From assembly GCA_947172415.1 (NCBI GenBank), contig OX359189.1, forward strand, positions 1,758,501 through 1,822,500: 64,000 nucleotides of DNA. The letters are read 5' to 3'. The notes below the pieces were generated by a model, which did not search any database, had not been told where the DNA came from, and saw only the letters and a list, made by a program, of their open reading frames with translations. The stretch comes from Chondrosia reniformis (lineage: Eukaryota > Porifera > Demospongiae > Chondrillida > Chondrillidae). The stretch's first letter is position 1, and each line of letters starts with the position of its first letter. Position numbers and translations under genes: made by a program. This document shows positions 10,650-25,900 of the stretch, piece after piece.

Positions 10650-13600
10650 GAGATTGGGCAAATGTAAAGATTTATGAAAATTTCAAATTCTCATTGGAAA
10701 TGTTTCATACATGACTGTGAATGCTGACACCAAGTTTGAGTTTCATATCTTTCCATTTGACAGAGTTAGAGCACCAAATGTATATTTATATACTGGTATA
10801 CCAAATTAATGTATGGTGAGAGATAGGGCAAATGTAAATATTTATGAAAATTTCAAATTCTCAATAGAAATGTTTCATACATGTCTGTGAATGCTGAAAC
10901 AACGTTTGAGCTTCATATCTTTCCATTTGACAGAGTTAGAGCACCAAATGTACATTAAAAGACTGGAATACCAAATTTATGTATGGTGAGAGATAGGGCA
11001 AATGTAAAGATTTACGAAAATTTCACATTCTCATTGGAAATGTTTCATACATGACTGTGAATGCTGACACCAAGTTTGAGTTTCATATCTTTCCATTTGA
11101 CAGAGTTAGAGCACCAAATGTATATTTATATACTGGTATACCAAATTAATGTATGGTGAGAGATAGGGCAAATGTAAATATTTATGAAAATTTCAAATTC
11201 TCAATAGAAATGTTTCATACATGTCTGTGAATGCTGAAACAACGTTTGAGCTTCATATCTTTCCATTTGACAGAGTTAGAGCACCAAATGTACATTAAAA
11301 GACTGGAATACCAAATTTATGTATGGTGAGAGATAGGGCAAATGTAAAGATTTACGAAAATTTCACATTCTCATTGGAAATGTTTCATACATGTCTGTGA
11401 ATGCTGACACCAAGTTTGAGCTTCATATCTTTCCATTTGACAGAGTTAGAGCACCAAATGTACATTAAAAGACTGGAATACCAAATTAATGTATAGTGAG
11501 AGATAGGGCAAATGTAAATATTTATGAAAATTTCAAATTCTCAATAGAAATGTTTCATACATGTCTGTGAATGCTGAAACAACGTTTGAGCTTCATATCT
11601 TTCCATTTGACAGAGTTAGAGCACCAAATGTATATTTATATACTGGTATACCAAATTAATGTATGGTGAGAGATAGGGCAAATGTAAATATTTATGAAAA
11701 TTTCAAATTCTCAATAGAAATGTTTCATACATGTCTGTGAATGCTGAAACAACGTTTGAGCTTCATATCTTTCCATTTGACAGAGTTAGAGCACCAAATG
11801 TACATTAAAAGACTGTTATACCAAATTTATGTATGGTGAGAGATAGGGCAAATGTAAAGATTTACGAAAATTTCACATTCTCATTGGAAATGTTTCATAC
11901 ATGTCTGTGAATGCTGACACCAAGTTTGAGTTTCATATCTTTCCATTTGACAGAGTTAGAGCACCAAATGTACATTAATAGACTGGCATACCAAATTAAT
12001 GTATAGTGAGAGAGATTGGGCAAATGTAAAGATTTATGAAAATTTCAAATTCTCATTGGAAATGTTTCATACATGACTGTGAATGCTGACACCAAGTTTG
12101 AGTTTCATATCTTTCCATTTGACAGAGTTAGAGCACCAAATGTATATTTATATACTGGTATACCAAATTAATGTATGGTGAGAGATAGGGCAAATGTAAA
12201 TATTTATGAAAATTTCAAATTCTCAATAGAAATGTTTCATACATGTCTGTGAATGCTGAAACAACGTTTGAGCTTCATATCTTTCCATTTGACAGAGTTA
12301 GAGCACCAAATGTACATTAAAAGACTGGAATACCAAATTTATGTATGGTGAGAGATAGGGCAAATGTAAAGATTTACGAAAATTTCACATTCTCATTGGA
12401 AATGTTTCATACATGTCTGTGAATGCTGACACCAAGTTTGAGTTTCATATCTTTCCATTTGACAGAGTTAGAGCACCAAATGTACATTAATAGACTGGCA
12501 TACCAAATTAATGTATAGTGAGAGAGATTGGGCAAATGTAAAGATTTATGAAAATTTCAAATTCTCATTGGAAATGTTTCATACATGACTGTGAATGCTG
12601 ACACCAAGTTTGAGTTTCATATCTTTCCATTTGACAGAGTTAGAGCACCAAATGTATATTTATATACTGGTATACCAAATTAATGTATGGTGAGAGATAG
12701 GGCAAATGTAAATATTTATGAAAATTTCAAATTCTCAATAGAAATGTTTCATACATGTCTGTGAATGCTGAAACAACGTTTGAGCTTCATATCTTTCCAT
12801 TTGACAGAGTTAGAGCACCAAATGTACATTAAAAGACTGGAATACCAAATTTATGTATGGTGAGAGATAGGGCAAATGTAAAGATTTACGAAAATTTCAA
12901 ATTCTCATTGGAAATGTTTCATACATGTCTGTGAATGCTGACACCAAGTTTGAGTTTCATATCTTTCCATTTGACAGAGTTAGAGCACCAAATGTACATT
13001 AATAGACTGGCATACCAAATTAATGTATAGTGAGAGATAGGGCAAATGTAAATATTTATGAAAATTTCAAATTCTCAATAGAAATGTTTCATACATGTCT
13101 GTGAATGCTGAAACAATGTTTGAGCTTCATATCTTTCCATTTGACAGAGTTAGAGCACCAAATGTATATTTATATACTGGTATACCAAATTAATGTATGG
13201 TGAGAGATAGGGCAAATGTAAATATTTATGAAAATTTCAAATTCTCAATAGAAATGTTTCATACATGTCTGTGAATGCTGAAACAACGTTTGAGCTTCAT
13301 ATCTTTCCATTTGACAGAGTTAGAGCACCAAATGTACATTAAAAGACTGTTATACCAAATTTATGTATGGTGAGAGATAGGGCAAATGTAAAGATTTACG
13401 AAAATTTCACATTCTCATTGGAAATGTTTCATACATGTCTGTGAATGCTGACACCAAGTTTGAGTTTCATATCTTTCCATTTGACAGAGTTAGAGCACCA
13501 AATGTACATTAATAGACTGGCATACCAAATTAATGTATAGTGAGAGAGATTGGGCAAATGTAAAGATTTATGAAAATTTCAAATTCTCATTGGAAATGTT

Positions 13601-14560
13601 TCATACATGACTGTGAATGCTGACACCAAGTTTGAGTTTCATATCTTTCCATTTGACAGAGTTAGAGCACCAAATGTATATTTATATACTGGTATACCAA
13701 ATTAATGTATGGTGAGAGATAGGGCAAATGTAAATATTTATGAAAATTTCAAATTCTCAATAGAAATGTTTCATACATGTCTGTGAATGCTGAAACAACG
13801 TTTGAGCTTCATATCTTTCCATTTGACAGAGTTAGAGCACCAAATGTACATTAAAAGACTGGAATACCAAATTTATGTATGGTGAGAGATAGGGCAAATG
13901 TAAAGATTTACGAAAATTTCACATTCTCATTGGAAATGTTTCATACATGTCTGTGAATGCTGACACCAAGTTTGAGTTTCATATCTTTCCATTTGACAGA
14001 GTTAGAGCACCAAATGTACATTAATAGACTGGCATACCAAATTAATGTATAGTGAGAGAGATTGGGCAAATGTAAAGATTTATGAAAATTTCAAATTCTC
14101 ATTGGAAATGTTTCATACATGACTGTGAATGCTGACACCAAGTTTGAGTTTCATATCTTTCCATTTGACAGAGTTAGAGCACCAAATGTATATTTATATA
14201 CTGGTATACCAAATTAATGTATGGTGAGAGATAGGGCAAATGTAAATATTTATGAAAATTTCAAATTCTCAATAGAAATGTTTCATACATGTCTGTGAAT
14301 GCTGAAACAACGTTTGAGCTTCATATCTTTCCATTTGACAGAGTTAGAGCACCAAATGTACATTAAAAGACTGGAATACCAAATTTATGTATGGTGAGAG
14401 ATAGGGCAAATGTAAAGATTTACGAAAATTTCAAATTCTCATTGGAAATGTTTCATACATGTCTGTGAATGCTGACACCAAGTTTGAGTTTCATATCTTT
14501 CCATTTGACAGAGTTAGAGCACCAAATGTACATTAATAGACTGGCATACCAAATTAATGT
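10650..14560 (+). repeat. 512-bp trimeric higher-order repeat
   Basis: A three-monomer unit recurs: a GAAACAACG monomer, a TTTACGAAAATTTC monomer, and an AGAGAGATTGGG monomer with a 2-bp GA insertion that makes the unit 512 rather than 510 bp. The GA-insertion marker occurs near 12,012 and 12,524, and near 13,546 and 14,058, exactly 512 bp apart in each pair. Confidence 0.75.
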
Positions 14561-15670
14561 ATAGTGAGAGATTGGGCAAATGTAAAGATTTATGAAAATT
14601 TCAAATTCTCATTGGAAATGTTTCATACATGACTGTGAATGCTGACACCAAGTTTGAGCTTCATATCTTTCCATTTGACAGAGTTAGAGCACCAAATGTA
14701 CATTTATATACTGGTATACTAAATTAATGTATAGTGAGAGATAGGGCAAATGTAAATATTTATGAAAATTTCAAATTCTCATTGGAAATGTTTCATACAT
14801 GTCTGTGAATGCTGACACCAAGTTTGAGTTTCATATCTTTCCATTTGAAAGAGTTAGAGCACCAAATGTACATTAAAAGACTGGAATACCAAATTAATGT
14901 ATGGTGAGAGATAGGGCAAATGTAAAGATTTATGAAAATTTCAAATTCTCATTGGAAATGTTTCATACATGACTGTGAATGCTGACACCAAGTTTGAGCT
15001 TCATATCTTTCCATTTGACAGAGTTAGAGCACCAAATGTACATTTATATACTGGTATACTAAATTAATGTATAGTGAGAGATAGGGCAAATGTAAATATT
15101 TATGAAAATTTCAAATTCTCATTGGAAATGTTTCATACATGTCTGTGAATGCTGACACCAAGTTTGAGTTTCATATCTTTCCATTTGAAAGAGTTAGAGC
15201 ACCAAATGTACATTAAAAGACTGGAATACCAAGTTAATGTATGGTGAGAGATAGGGCAAATGTAAATATTTATGAAAATTTCAAATTCTCAATAGAAATG
15301 TTTCATACATGTCTGTGAATGCTGAAACAACGTTTGAGCTTCATATCTTTCCATTTGACAGAGTTAGAGCACCAAATGTACATTAAAAGACTGGAATACC
15401 AAATTTATGTATGGTGAGAGATAGGGCAAATGTAAAGATTTATGAAAATTTCAAATTCTCATTGGAAATGTTTCATACATGTCTGTGAATGCTGACACCA
15501 AGTTTGAGTTTCATATCTTTCCATTTGACAGAGTTAGAGCACCAAATGTACATTAATAGACTGGCATACCAAATTAATGTATAGTGAGAGATTGGGCAAA
15601 TGTAAAGATTTATGAAAATTTCAAATTCTCATTGGAAATGTTTCATACATGACTGTGAATGCTGACACCA

Positions 15671-18600
15671 AGTTTGGGCTTCATATCTTTCCATTTGACA
15701 GAGTTAGAGCACCAAATGTACATTAATAGACTGGAATACTAAATTAATGTATGGTGAGAGATAGGGCAAATGTAAAGATTTATGAAAATTTCAAATTCTC
15801 ATTGGAAATGTTTCATACATGTCTGTGAATGCTGACACCAAGTTTGAGCTTCATATCTTTCCATTTGACAGAGTTAGAGCACCAAATGTACATTTATATA
15901 CTGGTATACCAAATTAATGTATAGTGAGAGATAGGGCAAATGTAAATATTTATGAAAATTTCAAATTCTCATTGGAAATGTTTCATACATGTCTGTGAAT
16001 GCTGACACCAAGTTTGAGCTTCATATCTTTCCATTTGACAGAGTTAGAGCACCAAATGTACATTAAAAGACTGGAATACCAAATTAATGTATAGTGAGAG
16101 ATAGGGCAAATGTAAATATTTATGAAAATTTCAAATTCTCAATAGAAATGTTTCATACATGTCTGTGAATGCTGAAACAACGTTTGAGCTTCATATCTTT
16201 CCATTTGACAGAGTTAGAGCACCAAATGTACATTAAAAGACTGGAATACTAAATTTATGTATGGTGAGAGATAGGGCAAATGTAAAGATTTACGAAAATT
16301 TCAAATTCTCATTGGAAATGTTTCATACATGTCTGTGAATGCTGACACCAAGTTTGAGTTTCATATCTTTCCATTTGACAGAGTTAGAGCACCAAATGTA
16401 CATTAATAGACTGGCATACCAAATTAATGTATAGTGAGAGATTGGGCAAATGTAAAGATTTATGAAAATTTCAAATTCTCATTGGAAATGTTTCATACAT
16501 GACTGTGAATGCTGAAACAACGTTTGAGCTTCATATCTTTCCATTTGACAGAGTTAGAGCACCAAATGTACATTAAAAGACTGGAATACTAAATTTATGT
16601 ATGGTGAGAGATAGGGCAAATGTAAAGATTTACGAAAATTTCAAATTCTCATTGGAAATGTTTCATACATGTCTGTGAATGCTGACACCAAGTTTGAGTT
16701 TCATATCTTTCCATTTGACAGAGTTAGAGCACCAAATGTACATTAATAGACTGGCATACCAAATTAATGTATAGTGAGAGATTGGGCAAATGTAAAGATT
16801 TATGAAAATTTCAAATTCTCATTGGAAATGTTTCATACATGACTGTGAATGCTGACACCAAGTTTGAGCTTCATATCTTTCCATTTGACAGAGTTAGAGC
16901 ACCAAATGTACATTAATAGACTGGAATACCAAATTAATGTATGGTGAGAGATAGGGCAAATGTAAAGATTTATGAAAATTTCAAATTCTCATTGGAAATG
17001 TTTCATACATGACTGTGAATGCTGACACCAAGTTGGAGCTTCATATCTTTCCATTTGACATAGTTAGAGCACCAAATGTACATTAATAGACTGGCATACC
17101 AAATTAATGTATAGTGAGAGAGATTGGGCAAATGTAAAGATTTATGAAAATTTCAAATTCTCATTGGAAATGTTTCATACATGACTGTGAATGCTGACAC
17201 CAAGTTTGAGCTTCATATCTTTCCATTTGACAGAGTTAGAGCACCAAATGTACATTAATAGACTGGCACACCAAATTAATGTATAATGAGAGATTGGGCA
17301 AATGTAAAGATTTATGAAAATTTCAAATTCTCATTGGAAATGTTTCATACATGACTGTGAATGCTGACACCAAGTTTGGGCTTCATATCTTTCCATTTGA
17401 CAGAGTTAGAGCACCAAATGTACATTAAAAGACTGGTATACCAAATTAATGTATAGTGAGAGATAGGGCAAATGTAAATATTTATGAAAATTTCAAATTC
17501 TCATTGGAAATGTTTCATACATGTCTGTGAATGCTGACACCAAGTTTGAGCTTCATATCTTTCCATTTGACAGAGTTAGAGCACCAAATGTACATTTATA
17601 TACTGGTATACCAAATTAATGTATAGTGAGAGATAGGGCAAATGTAAATATTTATGAAAATTTCAAATTCTCATTGGAAATGTTTCATACATGTCTGTGA
17701 ATGCTGACACCAAGTTTGAGCTTCATATCTTTCCATTTGACAGAGTTAGAGCACCAAATGTACATTAAAAGACTGGAATACCAAATTAATGTATGGTGAG
17801 AGATAGGGCAAATGTAAATATTTATGAAAATTTCAAATTCTCAATAGAAATGTTTCATACATGTCTGTGAATGCTGAAACAACGTTTGAGCTTCATATCT
17901 TTCCATTTGACAGAGTTAGAGCACCAAATGTACATTAAAAGACTGGAATACCAAATTTATGTATGGTGAGAGATAGGGCAAATGTAAAGATTTACGAAAA
18001 TTTCAAATTCTCATTGGAAATGTTTCATACATGTCTGTGAATGCTGACACCAAGTTTGAGTTTCATATCTTTCCATTTGACAGAGTTAGAGCACCAAATG
18101 TACATTAATAGACTGGCATACCAAATTAATGTATAGTGAGAGATTGGGCAAATGTAAAGATTTATGAAAATTTCAAATTCTCATTGGAAATGTTTCATAC
18201 ATGACTGTGAATGCTGACACCAAGTTTGAGCTTCATATCTTTCCATTTGACAGAGTTAGAGCACCAAATGTACATTAATAGACTGGAATACCAAATTAAT
18301 GTATGGTGAGAGATAGGGCAAATGTAAAGATTTATGAAAATTTCAAATTCTCATTGGAAATGTTTCATACATGACTGTGAATGCTGATACCAAGTTTGAG
18401 CTTCATATCTTTCCATTTGACAGAGTTAGAGCACCAAATGTACATTTATATACTGGTATACTAAATTAATGTATAGTGAGAGATAGGGCAAATGTAAATA
18501 TTTATGAAAATTTCAAATTCTCATTGGAAATGTTTCATACATGTCTGTGAATGCTGACACCAAGTTTGAGTTTCATATCTTTCCATTTGAAAGAGTTAGA

Positions 18601-21600
18601 GCACCAAATGTACATTAAAAGACTGGAATACCAAGTTAATGTATGGTGAGAGATAGGGCAAATGTAAATATTTATGAAAATTTCAAATTCTCAATAGAAA
18701 TGTTTCATACATGTCTGTGAATGCTGAAACAACGTTTGAGCTTCATATCTTTCCATTTGACAGAGTTAGAGCACCAAATGTACATTAAAAGACTGGAATA
18801 CCAAATTTATGTATGGTGAGAGATAGGGCAAATGTAAAGATTTATGAAAATTTCAAATTCTCGTTGGAAATGTTTCATACATGTCTGTGAATGCTGACAC
18901 CAAGTTTGAGTTTCATATCTTTCCATTTGACAGAGTTAGAGCACCAAATGTACATTAATAGACTGGCATACCAAATTAATGTATAGTGAGAGATTGGGCA
19001 AATGTAAAGATTTATGAAAATTTCAAATTCTCATTGGAAATGTTTCATACATGACTGTGAATGCTGACACCAAGTTTGAGCTTCATATCTTTCCATTTGA
19101 CAGAGTTAGAGCACCAAATGTACATTAATAGACTGGCATACCAAATTAATGTATAGTGAGAGATAGGGCAAATGTAAAGATTTACGAAAATTTCAAATTC
19201 TCATTGGAAATGTTTCATACATGTCTGTGAATGCTGACACCAAGTTTGAGTTTCATATCTTTCCATTTGACAGAGTTAGAGCACCAAATGTACATTAATA
19301 GACTGGCATACCAAATTAATGTATAGTGAGAGAGATTGGGCAAATGTAAAGATTTATGAAAATTTCAAATTCTCATTGGAAATGTTTCATACATGACTGT
19401 GAATGCTGACACCAAGTTTGAGCTTCATATCTTTCCATTTGACAGAGTTAGAGCACCAAATGTACATTAATAGACTGGAATACCAAATTAATGTATAGTG
19501 AGAGATAGGGCAAATGTAAAGATTTATGAAAATTTCAAATTCTCATTGGAAATGTTTCATACATGTCTGTGAATGCTGACACCAAGTTTGAGCTTCATAT
19601 CTTTCCATTTGACAGAGTTAGAGCACCAAATGTACATTTATATACTGTTATACCAAATTAATGTATAGTGAGAGATAGGGCAAATGTAAATATTTATGAA
19701 AATTTCAAATTCTCATTGGAAATGTTTCATACATGTCTGTGAATGCTGACACCAAGTTTGAGCTTCATATCTTTCCATTTGACAGAGTTAGAGCACCAAA
19801 TGTACATTAAAAGACTGGAATACCAAATTAATGTATGGTGAGAGATAGGGCAAATGTAAATATTTATGAAAATTTCAAATTCTCAATAGAAATGTTTCAT
19901 ACATGTCTGTGAATGCTGAAACAACGTTTGAGCTTCATATCTTTCCATTTGACAGAGTTAGAGCACCAAATGTACATTAAAAGACTGGAATACCAAATTT
20001 ATGTATGGTGAGAGATAGGGCAAATGTAAAGATTTACGAAAATTTCAAATTCTCATTGGAAATGTTTCATACATGTCTGTGAATGCTGACACCAAGTTTG
20101 AGTTTCATATCTTTCCATTTGACAGAGTTAGAGCACCAAATGTACATTAATAGACTGGCATACCAAATTAATGTATAGTGAGAGATTGGGCAAATGTAAA
20201 GATTTATGAAAATTTCAAATTCTCATTGGAAATGTTTCATACATGACTGTGAATGCTGACACCAAGTTTGAGCTTCATATCTTTCCATTTGACAGAGTTA
20301 GAGCACCAAATGTACATTAATAGACTGGAATACCAAATTAATGTATGGTGAGAGATAGGGCAAATGTAAAGATTTATGAAAATTTCAAATTCTCATTGGA
20401 AATGTTTCATACATGACTGTGAATGCTGACACCAAGTTTGAGCTTCATATCTTTCCATTTGACAGAGTTAGAGCACCAAATGTACATTTATATACTGGTA
20501 TACTAAATTAATGTATAGTGAGAGATAGGGCAAATGTAAATATTTATGAAAATTTCAAATTCTCATTGGAAATGTTTCATACATGTCTGTGAATGCTGAC
20601 ACCAAGTTTGAGTTTCATATCTTTCCATTTGAAAGAGTTAGAGCACCAAATGTACATTTATATACTGGTATACTAAATTAATGTATAGTGAGAGATAGGG
20701 CAAATGTAAATATTTATGAAAATTTCAAATTCTCATTGGAAATGTTTCATACATGTCTGTGAATGCTGACACCAAGTTTGAGTTTCATATCTTTCCATTT
20801 GAAAGAGTTAGAGCACCAAATGTACATTAAAAGACTGGAATACCAAGTTAATGTATGGTGAGAGATAGGGCAAATGTAAATATTTATGAAAATTTCAAAT
20901 TCTCAATAGAAATGTTTCATACATGTCTGTGAATGCTGAAACAACGTTTGAGCTTCATATCTTTCCATTTGACAGAGTTAGAGCACCAAATGTACATTAA
21001 TAGACTGGCATACCAAATTAATGTATAGTGAGAGATTGGGCAAATGTAAAGATTTATGAAAATTTCAAATTCTCATTGGAAATGTTTCATACATGACTGT
21101 GAATGCTGACACCAAGTTTGGGCTTCATATCTTTCCATTTGACAGAGTTAGAGCACCAAATGTACATTAATAGACTGGAATACCAAATTAATGTATGGTG
21201 AGAGATAGGGCAAATGTAAAGATTTATGAAAATTTCAAATTCTCATTGGAAATGTTTCATACATGTCTGTGAATGCTGACACCAAGTTTGGGCTTCATAT
21301 CTTTCCATTTGACAGAGTTAGAGCACCAAATGTACATTTATATACTGGTATACCAAATTAATGTATAGTGAGAGATAGGGCAAATGTAAATATTTATGAA
21401 AATTTCAAATTCTCATTGGAAATGTTTCATACATGTCTGTGAATGCTGACACCAAGTTTGAGCTTCATATCTTTCCATTTGACAGAGTTAGAGCACCAAA
21501 TGTACATTAAAAGACTGGAATACCAAATTAATGTATAGTGAGAGATAGGGCAAATGTAAATATTTATGAAAATTTCAAATTCTCAATAGAAATGTTTCAT

Positions 21601-24600
21601 ACATGTCTGTGAATGCTGAAACAACGTTTGAGCTTCATATCTTTCCATTTGACAGAGTTAGAGCACCAAATGTACATTAAAAGACTGGAATACTAAATTT
21701 ATGTATGGTGAGAGATAGGGCAAATGTAAAGATTTACGAAAATTTCAAATTCTCATTGGAAATGTTTCATACATGTCTGTGAATGCTGACACCAAGTTTG
21801 AGTTTCATATCTTTCCATTTGACAGAGTTAGAGCACCAAATGTACATTAATAGACTGGCATACCAAATTAATGTATAGTGAGAGATTGGGCAAATGTAAA
21901 GATTTATGAAAATTTCAAATTCTCATTGGAAATGTTTCATACATGACTGTGAATGCTGACACCAAGTTTGAGCTTCATATCTTTCCATTTGACAGAGTTA
22001 GAGCACCAAATGTACATTAATAGACTGGAATACCAAATTAATGTATGGTGAGAGATAGGGCAAATGTAAAGATTTATGAAAATTTCAAATTCTCATTGGA
22101 AATGTTTCATACATGACTGTGAATGCTGACACCAAGTTGGAGCTTCATATCTTTCCATTTGACATAGTTAGAGCACCAAATGTACATTAATAGACTGGCA
22201 TACCAAATTAATGTATAGTGAGAGAGATTGGGCAAATGTAAAGATTTATGAAAATTTCAAATTCTCATTGGAAATGTTTCATACATGACTGTGAATGCTG
22301 ACACCAAGTTTGAGCTTCATATCTTTCCATTTGACAGAGTTAGAGCACCAAATGTACATTAATAGACTGGCACACCAAATTAATGTATAATGAGAGATTG
22401 GGCAAATGTAAAGATTTATGAAAATTTCAAATTCTCATTGGAAATGTTTCATACATGACTGTGAATGCTGACACCAAGTTTGGGCTTCATATCTTTCCAT
22501 TTGACAGAGTTAGAGCACCAAATGTACATTAAAAGACTGGTATACCAAATTAATGTATAGTGAGAGATAGGGCAAATGTAAATATTTATGAAAATTTCAA
22601 ATTCTCATTGGAAATGTTTCATACATGTCTGTGAATGCTGACACCAAGTTTGAGCTTCATATCTTTCCATTTGACAGAGTTAGAGCACCAAATGTACATT
22701 TATATACTGGTATACCAAATTAATGTATAGTGAGAGATAGGGCAAATGTAAATATTTATGAAAATTTCAAATTCTCATTGGAAATGTTTCATACATGTCT
22801 GTGAATGCTGACACCAAGTTTGAGCTTCATATCTTTCCATTTGACAGAGTTAGAGCACCAAATGTACATTAAAAGACTGGAATACCAAATTAATGTATAG
22901 TGAGAGATAGGGCAAATGTAAATATTTATGAAAATTTCAAATTCTCAATAGAAATGTTTCATACATGTCTGTGAATGCTGAAACAACGTTTGAGCTTCAT
23001 ATCTTTCCATTTGACAGAGTTAGAGCACCAAATGTACATTAAAAGACTGGAATACCAAATTTATGTATGGTGAGAGATAGGGCAAATGTAAAGATTTACG
23101 AAAATTTCAAATTCTCATTGGAAATGTTTCATACATGTCTGTGAATGCTGACACCAAGTTTGAGTTTCATATCTTTCCATTTGACAGAGTTAGAGCACCA
23201 AATGTACATTAATAGACTGGCATACCAAATTAATGTATAGTGAGAGATTGGGCAAATGTAAAGATTTATGAAAATTTCAAATTCTCATTGGAAATGTTTC
23301 ATACATGACTGTGAATGCTGACACCAAGTTTGAGCTTCATATCTTTCCATTTGACAGAGTTAGAGCACCAAATGTACATTAATAGACTGGAATACCAAAT
23401 TAATGTATGGTGAGAGATAGGGCAAATGTAAAGATTTATGAAAATTTCAAATTCTCATTGGAAATGTTTCATACATGACTGTGAATGCTGACACCAAGTT
23501 TGAGCTTCATATCTTTCCATTTGACAGAGTTAGAGCACCAAATGTACATTTATATACTGGTATACTAAATTAATGTATAGTGAGAGATAGGGCAAATGTA
23601 AATATTTATGAAAATTTCAAATTCTCATTGGAAATGTTTCATACATGTCTGTGAATGCTGACACCAAGTTTGAGTTTCATATCTTTCCATTTGAAAGAGT
23701 TAGAGCACCAAATGTACATTAAAAGACTGGAATACCAAGTTAATGTATGGTGAGAGATAGGGCAAATGTAAATATTTATGAAAATTTCAAATTCTCAATA
23801 GAAATGTTTCATACATGTCTGTGAATGCTGAAACAACGTTTGAGCTTCATATCTTTCCATTTGACAGAGTTAGAGCACCAAATGTACATTAAAAGACTGG
23901 AATACCAAATTTATGTATGGTGAGAGATAGGGCAAATGTAAAGATTTACGAAAATTTCAAATTCTCATTGGAAATGTTTCATACATGTCTGTGAATGCTG
24001 ACACCAAGTTTGAGTTTCATATCTTTCCATTTGACAGAGTTAGAGCACCAAATGTACATTAATAGACTGGCATACCAAATTAATGTATAGTGAGAGAGAT
24101 TGGGCAAATGTAAAGATTTATGAAAATTTCAAATTCTCATTGGAAATGTTTCATACATGACTGTGAATGCTGACACCAAGTTTGAGCTTCATATCTTTCC
24201 ATTTGACAGAGTTAGAGCACCAAATGTACATTAATAGACTGGAATACCAAATTAATGTATGGTGAGAGATAGGGCAAATGTAAAGATTTATGAAAATTTC
24301 AAATTCTCATTGGAAATGTTTCATACATGTCTGTGAATGCTGACACCAAGTTTGAGTTTCATATCTTTCCATTTGAAAGAGTTAGAGCACCAAATGTACA
24401 TTAAAAGACTGGAATACCAAGTTAATGTATGGTGAGAGATAGGGCAAATGTAAATATTTATGAAAATTTCAAATTCTCAATAGAAATGTTTCATACATGT
24501 CTGTGAATGCTGAAACAACGTTTGAGCTTCATATCTTTCCATTTGACAGAGTTAGAGCACCAAATGTACATTAAAAGACTGGAATACCAAATTTATGTAT

Positions 24601-25900
24601 GGTGAGAGATAGGGCAAATGTAAAGATTTATGAAAATTTCAAATTCTCATTGGAAATGTTTCATACATGTCTGTGAATGCTGACACCAAGTTTGAGTTTC
24701 ATATCTTTCCATTTGACAGAGTTAGAGCACCAAATGTACATTAATAGACTGGCATACCAAATTAATGTATAGTGAGAGATTGGGCAAATGTAAAGATGTA
24801 TGAAAATTTCAAATTCTCATTGGAAATGTTTCATACATGACTGTGAATGCTGACACCAAGTTTGGGCTTCATATCTTTCCATTTGACAGAGTTAGAGCAC
24901 CAAATGTACATTAATAGACTGGAATACCAAATTAATGTATGGTGAGAGATAGGGCAAATGTAAAGATTTATGAAAATTTCAAATTCTCATTGGAAATGTT
25001 TCATACATGTCTGTGAATGCTGACACCAAGTTTGAGCTTCATATCTTTCCATTTGACAGAGTTAGAGCACCAAATGTACATTTATATACTGGTATACCAA
25101 ATTAATGTATAGTGAGAGATAGGGCAAATGTAAAAATTTATGAAAATTTCAAATTCTCATTGGAAATGTTTCATACATGTCTGTGAATGCTGACACCAAG
25201 TTTGACCTTCATATCTTTCCATTTGACAGAGTTAGAGCACCAAATGTACATTAAAAGACTGGAATACCAAATTAATGTATAGTGAGAGATAGGGCAAATG
25301 TAAATATTTATGAAAATTTCAAATTCTCAATAGAAATGTTTCATACATGTCTGTGAATGCTGAAACAACGTTTGAGCTTCATATCTTTCCATTTGACAGA
25401 GTTAGAGCACCAAATGTACATTAAAAGACTGGAATACTAAATTTATGTATGGTGAGAGATAGGGCAAATGTAAAGATTTACGAAAATTTCAAATTCTCAT
25501 TGGAAATGTTTCATACATGTCTGTGAATGCTGACACCAAGTTTGAGTTTCATATCTTTCCATTTGACAGAGTTAGAGCACCAAATGTACATTAATAGACT
25601 GGCATACCAAATTAATGTATAGTGAGAGATTGGGCAAATGTAAAGATTTATGAAAATTTCAAATTCTCATTGGAAATGTTTCATACATGACTGTGAATGC
25701 TGACACCAAGTTTGAGCTTCATATCTTTCCATTTGACAGAGTTAGAGCACCAAATGTACATTAATAGACTGGAATACCAAATTAATGTATGGTGAGAGAT
25801 AGGGCAAATGTAAAGATTTATGAAAATTTCAAATTCTCATTGGAAATGTTTCATACATGACTGTGAATGCTGACACCAAGTTTGAGCTTCATATCTTTCC
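15671..25900 (+). repeat. Tandem pair of about 5.1-kb higher-order repeat blocks
   Basis: Rare variants recur at a fixed 5104-bp offset: AGTTGGAGCTT at 17,031 and 22,135; GACTGGCACACC at 17,261 and 22,365; GACATAGTTAG shortly after the first. Left of about 16,250 the offset becomes 5444 bp, so the first block holds one extra 340-bp dimer. The offset of 5104 equals 30 monomers plus 4 bp. The outer limits are approximate. Confidence 0.7.
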
